This document shows positions 1-5,250 of a stretch of 7,653 nucleotides of DNA, piece by piece. Under the pieces are notes generated by a model. That model had not been told where the DNA came from, searched no databases, and saw only the letters and a program-made list of their open reading frames with translations. Both the position numbers and the translations under genes were made by a program. Source of the stretch: Candidatus Sabulitectum sp. (GTDB lineage: Bacteria; Fermentibacterota; Fermentibacteria; Fermentibacterales; JCC-6); assembly GCA_029940175.1 (NCBI GenBank), contig JAOZRM010000153.1, forward strand, positions 1 to 7,653, read 5' to 3'. Positions within the stretch are counted from its first letter, which is position 1; each line of letters starts with the position of its first letter.

Positions 1-1
1 A

Positions 2-448
2 CAGATAATGAATGACTGTGTAAGTGGAGAAGGAACAAAAATCTGGAACTTCGTCAATATCTATGGATGTGAAATTGGCAAAGACAGTATGGTTGGATGC
101 TTCTGTGAAATTCAGAAGGGTGTCAAGATTGGCGATCGCACCCGGATTCAGAGTCACACGTTTATCTGTGAGCTTGTTGAAATTGGCAGCGACTGCTTCA
201 TCGGCCATGGAGTAATGTTCATAAATGATGTTTATCCTCCACAGCCTGACCCTTCAGAGTGGAAGAAAACTGTGATTGAGGATGGAGCCAGTATTGGGTC
301 CAATGCAACAATCCTTCCAGTGAGAATCGGCAAAGGTGCAATTATAGGTGCCGGTGCCGTTGTAACAAAAGATGTACCTGACGGGGCAGTTGTCTCAGGC
401 AACCCTGCCTCTTTCATGAGATATCGCAATGACAAAAACGGGGAGTAA
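2..448 (+). CDS. Left-handed beta-helix sugar N-acetyltransferase (WxcM-N/WbpD-like), 5' end cut
   Basis: Hexapeptide-repeat acyltransferase. Known relatives transfer acetyl from acetyl-CoA to an amino group on a nucleotide-activated sugar in O-antigen or surface-glycan synthesis, in the cytoplasm. Numbering from the ATG at base 8, [IV]-G-x4 hexapeptides run through most of the 146 residues (GCEIGKDSMVG, KIGDRTRIQSH, EIGSDCFIGHG, SIGSNATILP, RIGKGAIIGAGAVV). The motif HGVMFINDVYP at 67-77 interrupts the coil, as in the WxcM N-terminal and WlbB/WbpD families. The protein ends with the usual VSGNPA (129-134). The reading frame stays open to the left edge, no Shine-Dalgarno precedes the ATG, and relatives carry roughly ten more residues before the GEGTKIW motif, so the true start probably lies outside the window. 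The acceptor sugar cannot be determined. glgP begins six bases after the stop. Family is confident; the exact substrate is not. Confidence 0.85.
   Translation, partial: QIMNDCVSGEGTKIWNFVNIYGCEIGKDSMVGCFCEIQKGVKIGDRTRIQSHTFICELVEIGSDCFIGHGVMFINDVYPPQPDPSEWKKTVIEDGASIGSNATILPVRIGKGAIIGAGAVVTKDVPDGAVVSGNPASFMRYRNDKNGE
440..445 (+). promoter_or_regulatory. Shine-Dalgarno for glgP, inside the end of the upstream gene
   Basis: GGGGAG ends nine bases before the TTG at 455 and overlaps the last codons of the acetyltransferase. It supports TTG as the phosphorylase start, since an in-frame TAG at 449-451 blocks any earlier one. The arrangement also suggests translational coupling between the two genes. 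Confidence 0.65.
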
Positions 449-454
449 TAGCTT

Positions 455-3001
455 TTGAGATCAAGGATATACAGAGTAATTCCAAAAATACCCGATAAAC
501 TCGGAGATCTGAAGAGGATCGCAGAAAATACCTGGTGGAGCTGGAACAAAAAGGCAATTGATCTTTTCCGGTCCATGGACCAGGACTTATGGGAAACAAC
601 ACACCACAACCCCACACTGCTACTGGGTAGAATAAATCAGACCAGGCTGGAGGAGTTATCTGAGGATCCAGTATTTCTTGCTGAGCTGGAAGAAGTATCC
701 GGTCAGATGAACGAATATCTTGCCCGTCCCACCTGGTTTCAGAAACACCACTCAGGTGCTGTTACTCAAGGAGAGGTGATAGCATACTTCTCCGCAGAAT
801 TCGGTCTTCATGAAAGCTTGCCTATTTACTCCGGTGGTCTGGGTATTCTTGCAGGTGACACACTGAAAAGCACAAGCGACCTTGGTCTGCCTGTTGTGGG
901 TATCTCCATGCTCTACAGACTGGGATACTTCAATCAATACCTTAACAGCGATGGATGGCAGCAGGAAAGTTACTCCGTAAACGACTATTCAAACATGCCT
1001 GTGGAAAGAGTAAAAGACTCAGACGGAAACGCAGTAACAATTATTGTTCCAATGGGCAAGGAAAGAATACTTGCAGCTATCTGGGAGATTAAAGTTGGGC
1101 GAGTGAAGCTCTATCTGCTTGACACCAATCTCCCGGAAAACACTCCTGAAAACCGTGAGATCACAGGGCAACTGTACGGTGGAGACAAGGAAATGAGGAT
1201 CCGCCAGGAGATCCTTCTTGGGGCAGGTGGCATCATGGCCCTGAGAGCAATGGGTCTCACTCCTGTGGTTAGACACATAAACGAAGGGCACTCGGGATTC
1301 CTTATTGTTGAGATGATTGCTCACTGCATTGAGACCGGGCTCTCGTTCGCAGAAGCCAGGGAAATGGTTACTGCAGGCAATGTATTTACTACACACACAC
1401 CTGTACCCGCAGGTAATGAAGAGTTCCACCACGATCTTGTTCTCAAGTATCTCAGACCATACCTGGACAGGGTCGGCTTGAACAATCAGACATTTCTGCA
1501 ATTCGGCAGTCAGCCCTCGTCCCACAATTTCTCCATGACAGTTTTTGCATTGAATTTTTCCCGTAAGGCTAACGGTGTAAGCAGACTTCACGGTGAGGTT
1601 TCCAGAGATATCTGGCGGAATGTCTGGCCAAGACTGCCTGAGAGTGAGATTCCAGTCGGGCACGTAACAAACGGAGTTCACGAAGATACCTGGGTATCAG
1701 GAGAGATAAGAAGACTTCTCCTGCGATATGTGGGAAACACATCACCCAAAAACCCCGGGAATGAGAATTTCTGGAACAAAATAGATAGAATTCCCGACTC
1801 TGAATTGTGGAGAGCCCATGAAAGACTCCGTGCACGCCTGGTGGGGTATGCAAGAAAAAAGTGGGCTGTGCAGCTTGAAAGCATGGGAATCAGGGGTCTT
1901 CCTCAGCAGAATATGCCTGTTCTTAACCCAGATGCTCTTACAATAGGCTTTGCCAGGAGATTCGCCACATACAAAAGAGCCTCACTGCTTCTCAGCGATC
2001 TGGACAGGTTGACAGCTCTGCTCAATAACAAAGAAAGACCAATTCAGGTGATCTTTGCCGGGAAAGCACATCCACACGACAATGGAGGAAAGGATCTGAT
2101 CAGAGAGATCTTCCATGCCTCACTGAGCAAAGACCTGTACGGTAAACTTGTTTACCTGTCTGATTACAACATGGACATGGCCAGGCACATGGTACACGGA
2201 GTGGATATCTGGCTCAATACTCCAAGGATCCCAATGGAGGCAAGTGGAACCAGTGGTATGAAAGCAGCTATGAACGGAATTCCACATTGCAGCGTTCTCG
2301 ATGGCTGGTGGGCAGAGGGTTACCGACCAGACAGGGGCTGGGCTATCGGCAACGGAGAGACCTATGCAGATCCTGCGGTGCAGGACAGAATAGAAGCAAA
2401 AGCACTCTACGACATGCTGGAAAACATGGTAGCTCCACTATTCCATGACAGAGGAAACGGTGGTATTCCCACTGGCTGGACCACAATGATGAAGGAGTCC
2501 ATGCACATGGCGCTTTCTGAGTTTAACACAAACAGAATGGCTGCCGAATACACAAACAACTACTATATGCCTGCCTTGAGTTTTTCAAGATCACTAGGTT
2601 TGAATAACATGGAGGGAGCCCGAGAACTGGCTAACTGGAAAGAAGCCGTACGGGAAAAATGGCATGGAATTAGTATTGAAGGTGTTGATCCCCGGGAAAC
2701 AGGTGAAACCCTCACTGTGGGTGACACAATAGAGGTAACTGCAAGGCTCAGAGCCCCAGGGCTGAGTGCAAGCGACCTCTCGGTTGAAGCTCAATTCGGA
2801 GAGGCTTCAGGTGATGACTGGTTGTCCGGCAGAACCTCAACAATCCTGGCATTTAACCGTGAAGAAAACGGAATGCTTTGTTTTGAAGGTTCTATCTCCT
2901 GCAAAGAAGCGGGAAAATTCGGTTTTACCGTAAGAGTATTACCCGCTCACCCAAAGTATGGAAGGGTGGTTGAACCCGGTCTTGTTCACTGGTGGGAATA
3001 A
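455..3001 (+). CDS. glgP: Alpha-glucan (glycogen/maltodextrin) phosphorylase, short bacterial form
   Basis: Catalyses phosphorolysis of terminal alpha-1,4-linked glucose from glycogen or maltodextrins to glucose-1-phosphate (GT35, pyridoxal-phosphate dependent, cytoplasmic). The 848 residues fit the short TIGR02094-type family of about 850. Residues about 5-115 form a DUF3417-like N-terminal domain (NTWWSWN motif). Active-site signatures follow: PIYSGGLGILAGDTLKSTSD from 123, HINEGHSG at 274-281, FARRFATYKR at 499-508, FAGKAHP at 534-540 and EASGTSGMKAAMNG from 595. K603 is the expected Schiff-base lysine; R502 and K507 align with the phosphate-site Arg569 and Lys574 of muscle phosphorylase. 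A beta-rich C-terminal domain occupies about 739-848. The allosteric N-terminal extension of animal and yeast enzymes is absent. The start is TTG; the next in-frame ATG lies about 40 codons in and would delete conserved sequence. Its 3' end overlaps a convergent gene remnant by 16 bases. Confidence 0.95.
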   Translation: MRSRIYRVIPKIPDKLGDLKRIAENTWWSWNKKAIDLFRSMDQDLWETTHHNPTLLLGRINQTRLEELSEDPVFLAELEEVSGQMNEYLARPTWFQKHHSGAVTQGEVIAYFSAEFGLHESLPIYSGGLGILAGDTLKSTSDLGLPVVGISMLYRLGYFNQYLNSDGWQQESYSVNDYSNMPVERVKDSDGNAVTIIVPMGKERILAAIWEIKVGRVKLYLLDTNLPENTPENREITGQLYGGDKEMRIRQEILLGAGGIMALRAMGLTPVVRHINEGHSGFLIVEMIAHCIETGLSFAEAREMVTAGNVFTTHTPVPAGNEEFHHDLVLKYLRPYLDRVGLNNQTFLQFGSQPSSHNFSMTVFALNFSRKANGVSRLHGEVSRDIWRNVWPRLPESEIPVGHVTNGVHEDTWVSGEIRRLLLRYVGNTSPKNPGNENFWNKIDRIPDSELWRAHERLRARLVGYARKKWAVQLESMGIRGLPQQNMPVLNPDALTIGFARRFATYKRASLLLSDLDRLTALLNNKERPIQVIFAGKAHPHDNGGKDLIREIFHASLSKDLYGKLVYLSDYNMDMARHMVHGVDIWLNTPRIPMEASGTSGMKAAMNGIPHCSVLDGWWAEGYRPDRGWAIGNGETYADPAVQDRIEAKALYDMLENMVAPLFHDRGNGGIPTGWTTMMKESMHMALSEFNTNRMAAEYTNNYYMPALSFSRSLGLNNMEGARELANWKEAVREKWHGISIEGVDPRETGETLTVGDTIEVTARLRAPGLSASDLSVEAQFGEASGDDWLSGRTSTILAFNREENGMLCFEGSISCKEAGKFGFTVRVLPAHPKYGRVVEPGLVHWWE

Positions 3002-3126
3002 ACGTATACGCTTCCGGAATTTTTGGTAAGAACTATCATGATCTGGCCGTCCTGCGTTGAGAAGGCCAGATCAGGTTCAACTATATCAATATTAGTATTA
3101 AGCCGGACGAGCTGGTTCCACACTGC
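2986..3126 (-). pseudogene. C-terminal remnant of a third beta-propeller lipoprotein paralog
   Basis: Directly after the TAG of the downstream lipoprotein gene, and in the same frame, 46 sense codons follow before TGA. The peptide contains DLAFSTQDGQIMIVL and ends SGSVYVYSHQ. It aligns with the last blade of both upstream lipoproteins: AVCTSQDGNYLVTVSR...GRVTVFIKGE in the 340-residue protein and MVFSSLDNSYIIVLSD...RAHIYENSL in the 344-residue one. The preceding WNQLVRLNTNIDIVEP matches their blade-6 tails (ENMIFAPSIEL, DNMIFAPSLF). Because the 344-residue protein already has its own complete last blade, this is extra material, best read as the 3' end of a third tandem copy whose first 300 or so codons were lost. 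A GTG at 3123 could open a 45-codon reading frame, but it has no convincing Shine-Dalgarno. The TGA lies inside the convergent glgP gene. Homology was judged by eye. Confidence 0.72.
3039..3073. terminator. Perfect 10-bp inverted repeat between convergent genes, possible bidirectional terminator stem
   Basis: TGATCTGGCC (3039-3048) and GGCCAGATCA (3064-3073) are exact reverse complements around a 15-base loop. The position, just past glgP and at the end of the lipoprotein operon, suits a two-way terminator. No T-run follows the stem on either strand; the only one nearby is TTTTT at 3020-3024, on the glgP side before the stem. The stem lies wholly inside the gene remnant, so it may be coincidental coding sequence. 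Confidence 0.35.
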
Positions 3127-4161
3127 CTAGAGGGAGTTCTCATAAATATGAGCCCTTCTTGGATTATCGCTAAGAACAATGATGTAGCTGTTGTCCAGTG
3201 ATGAGAAAACCATCTCTGCGTAGTTGAAGCAGAATAATGATGGAGCGAAGATCATGTTGTCACTGTTAAGCACAGAAATCCGATTGTCAGATCTTCTTGG
3301 AGCAAGTACAACATCAGTTCCCGGCATGAGAAAGCAGAATTTGTAAGGATTAATGCTTTCAATAACATCCAGAGTTGACTTCGTTTCTCCATCAAACAGA
3401 TAAACTCTGGGATTAATCGTGTACTGATTGAAAACCACAACATTGCCGCTGGTGTTGTATAGAAATGGACCGCATCTTTCAGGAAGAGGAATTGAATCTA
3501 TTTTTGCAAGTGACGAAACATCAATCTCAATTATGTAGGATTTAGCTGAGTTGTTTAACAGAAGCCTGCTGCCGTCAACAGAAAGAGCTGCCCTGCCAAT
3601 GGGCCACTCAGTTGCGTACTCACCTTCTACAGCACCGGTGGTGGCATTGATCTTTCTTACCAGCCATTCAGGGCCAAAAAAACAAATGAGAAGAGATTCC
3701 CCGTTATCCACAGGAAAAATAGAGGTTACCGTGGACTCACTCTGGTGGAGGAGTTGGGGTGAACCGCCGCCGAATAGGGGTAAGCGATATATTTCATAGG
3801 AATCATCTGTCGAGATAAAAAGCGTTTCTGTAAATTCATCAAAGCAGGATTTTCCCGGAGAGAATCCAAGCAGCAGAGTGTCCATCTCTGCGGGTTCTTC
3901 AGGAATGGCAAGGTTAGGATCCGAAGCGGAAAATGAAATCATCATCTGTTCAAGTGCGTCAAGGATATACACCCGACCCTGGTAACAAAAACCATCGGTG
4001 AATTGTGCTGGGATCAATGCATATCCAACGTATTCAGACGGGTAATCAGGGTTCTCGTATTGTGCCGGACCGGCTGGTACCAGAGCATCCACGCAACCGG
4101 AAGAAAGGAAAAGCAGAAAAAGAGATGAAGTCAGCAAAGTACAAAGTTTGGTTGCTCTCAA
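3127..4161 (-). CDS. Seven-bladed beta-propeller lipoprotein, second of tandem pair
   Basis: Predicted exported lipoprotein of 344 residues; no named family recognised. Residues 1-22 are a type II signal peptide (basic MRATK, hydrophobic core, LSSG) before lipidated Cys23. The mature N-terminus carries PAGPAQYENPDY (29-40), shared with the upstream paralog. The rest divides into seven similar strand-turn-strand units, at about 53-80, 98-140, 144-186, 188-228, 231-270, 273-310 and 314-341, several with the S-x-D-G/N turn of YncE/YVTN-like propellers. A second shared block, RISVLNSDNMIFAPS, spans 294-308. Six cysteines besides Cys23 (59, 106, 160, 230, 276, 311) are many for an exported protein. 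The start is TTG, with AAAGGAG six bases upstream inside the preceding gene. It probably binds a ligand or partner at the outer membrane, perhaps for the divergent receptor. Propeller fold is likely; function is unknown. Confidence 0.8.
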   Translation of the reverse strand: MRATKLCTLLTSSLFLLFLSSGCVDALVPAGPAQYENPDYPSEYVGYALIPAQFTDGFCYQGRVYILDALEQMMISFSASDPNLAIPEEPAEMDTLLLGFSPGKSCFDEFTETLFISTDDSYEIYRLPLFGGGSPQLLHQSESTVTSIFPVDNGESLLICFFGPEWLVRKINATTGAVEGEYATEWPIGRAALSVDGSRLLLNNSAKSYIIEIDVSSLAKIDSIPLPERCGPFLYNTSGNVVVFNQYTINPRVYLFDGETKSTLDVIESINPYKFCFLMPGTDVVLAPRRSDNRISVLNSDNMIFAPSLFCFNYAEMVFSSLDNSYIIVLSDNPRRAHIYENSL

Positions 4162-4162
4162 G

Positions 4163-5185
4163 TTACTCTCCTTTGATAAATACGGTTACGCGACCGGGTG
4201 TAGATGCCCTGGAAACAGTGACCAGATAGTTACCATCCTGGGATGTGCACACAGCTCCAATCCTGGTATCCAGTTCGATAGAAGGAGCAAATATCATGTT
4301 CTCCATATTCAAAATGGAAACTCGTTCATGCTGATTACGGGGAAGAATCAGTGTATTAGTCCCGGAAATTCTCGCACTGGCAAGATACGAATTAACAGGT
4401 CTGGATCTGTATTCCTCCTCACCGGATACTAGATTAATTTTCACGGCAATTGGATCGCCTGAGGCTGCATCAAGAACAACCAGACTTTTTGAATCTGAGG
4501 TAAATGCCATTGTCCCCAATCGCATGGGCAGTAACAAGGTATCCACTGGAGTAAGATCTCCTGCATTAAAAAGGTAGACACTTGTTCTCACAGAATTTCC
4601 AACTGCAACAAGAGAGTTGTCAGGGGAAACATTCAAACGTGTTGCAGACCAAGGAATTGACACACTGGCAATCTGAGACCAGTCAGATGTTGAAACAGAT
4701 TCAACATGCCAGGGTAAGCCCTGTGAACCAAGGTACAATATGCTTCCGTCCGGTGACAAGCACATCGTGCTGATGGAAGATGAATTTGTGTAAACCTTCT
4801 GGTAAGTTAGGGTCTCTGTGTTTAAGGAATAAACCTCATCTGAGCTGCTGTGACTCACATAAATCTCGTTACCGGCGGGTGGAGCTACTAGAACACCGGG
4901 AGGGAATTTCAGTATAAGTGTATCACAGATCGTGGGATTTACAAGTGCTTTAGACACATCCTTGTACCATATCCTGTTGTTTGCCGGTTCTGATATCCAT
5001 ACAACAGCACTGCCAGGAGCAAAAACCGCAGAGAAGGGATCATGCCCACAGTAAAAGAAACCTTTCATCTGGTTTGCATAGGAAGGGTTTTCATAATCTG
5101 CTGTACCAGCGGGATTAACTGACACACAATTTGTCAGAAACAAAATAACCGCAATAATACCAGCCAGACGCATGAGAAATATCAC
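4163..5185 (-). CDS. Seven-bladed beta-propeller lipoprotein, first of tandem pair
   Basis: Predicted exported lipoprotein of 340 residues, paralogous to the gene after it. Residues 1-19 form a hydrophobic type II signal peptide ending LTN before Cys20; asparagine at -1 is less usual than Gly, Ala or Ser. The mature N-terminus carries PAGTADYENPSY (25-36). Seven propeller-like repeats can be read at about 51-85, 98-133, 139-178, 182-220, 223-263, 268-306 and 309-338, with turns such as LSPDGS, VSPDNS, TSDSKS and TSQDGN. RVSILNMENMIFAPS (288-302) matches the paralog. Cysteines at 46, 87, 142 and 313 are mostly not shared with it. The GTG start at 5185 is chosen because AAAGGGG lies six bases upstream; an ATG at 5173 is too far from that site. 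As first gene of a two-gene unit divergent from a TonB-dependent receptor, it may be a surface or periplasmic ligand-binding partner. That role is inferred. Confidence 0.8.
   Translation of the reverse strand: MIFLMRLAGIIAVILFLTNCVSVNPAGTADYENPSYANQMKGFFYCGHDPFSAVFAPGSAVVWISEPANNRIWYKDVSKALVNPTICDTLILKFPPGVLVAPPAGNEIYVSHSSSDEVYSLNTETLTYQKVYTNSSSISTMCLSPDGSILYLGSQGLPWHVESVSTSDWSQIASVSIPWSATRLNVSPDNSLVAVGNSVRTSVYLFNAGDLTPVDTLLLPMRLGTMAFTSDSKSLVVLDAASGDPIAVKINLVSGEEEYRSRPVNSYLASARISGTNTLILPRNQHERVSILNMENMIFAPSIELDTRIGAVCTSQDGNYLVTVSRASTPGRVTVFIKGE
4168..4174 (-). promoter_or_regulatory. Shine-Dalgarno for the second lipoprotein, inside the first gene
   Basis: On the minus strand AAAGGAG lies within the final codons of the first lipoprotein (Ile-Lys-Gly-Glu-stop), six bases before the TTG start. 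One base separates the TAA from that TTG, so ribosomes finishing the first gene end on the second start. This indicates translational coupling and fixes the start of the second gene. Confidence 0.7.
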
Positions 5186-5191
5186 AGACTA

Positions 5192-5198
5192 CCCCTTT
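5192..5198 (-). promoter_or_regulatory. Shine-Dalgarno for the first lipoprotein
   Basis: Read on the minus strand this is AAAGGGG, ending six bases before GTG at 5185. It favours GTG over the in-frame ATG at 5173, which is 18 bases from the site. Confidence 0.6.
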
Positions 5199-5234
5199 CT
5201 CTGAAGAACTGCAATATATAGCATCATCCAATCT

Positions 5235-5242
5235 GAGGGGAG
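5235..5242 (+). promoter_or_regulatory. Shine-Dalgarno for the TonB-dependent receptor
   Basis: GAGGGGAG ends eight bases before TTG at 5251. It decides the TTG start: the next in-frame ATG is at codon 50, inside the regulatory-like domain and after the signal peptide. Confidence 0.7.
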
Positions 5243-5250
5243 TTATCATT

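Larger units (their letters stand above)
5186..5250. promoter_or_regulatory. Divergent promoter region between lipoprotein operon and TonB-dependent receptor
   Basis: These 65 bases must hold, or lie next to, promoters for both directions. An AT-rich core, AATATATA at 5213-5220, is the only -10-like element and could serve either strand. No good -35 hexamer is seen at normal spacing on either side. Both ribosome-binding sites lie within the region, so leaders would be short and promoter elements may extend into the coding sequences. No clear operator or riboswitch was seen. Confidence 0.35.

Noticed and set aside
1019..1681. A 220-codon open frame on the minus strand inside glgP
   Set aside because: It lies fully inside a well-supported conserved enzyme gene, shows no recognisable domain, and its composition (many Cys and His, no fold pattern) is what the antisense of coding sequence gives.
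3003..3019. Two short palindromes, CGTATACG (3003-3010) and TTCCGGAA (3012-3019), just after the glgP stop, followed by TTTTT
   Set aside because: Perfect palindromes without a loop cannot form a useful terminator hairpin, and eight-base palindromes are expected by chance. Here they also fall within the remnant's codons.
2986..3129. Functional read-through of the TAG to extend the second lipoprotein
   Set aside because: That protein already ends with a complete seventh blade matching its paralog, so the extra 46 residues would be a surplus partial blade. A paralog remnant explains it better.
4005..4432. Plus-strand frames across the junction of the two lipoprotein genes
   Set aside because: They are antisense to two lipoprotein genes that have signal peptides, ribosome-binding sites and mutual homology. 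The plus-strand translations show no domain.
5192..5242. Inverted pair CCCCT / AGGGG flanking the AT-rich centre of the divergent region
   Set aside because: It is explained by two Shine-Dalgarno sequences facing opposite ways, which are reverse complements by nature. No operator needs to be invoked.
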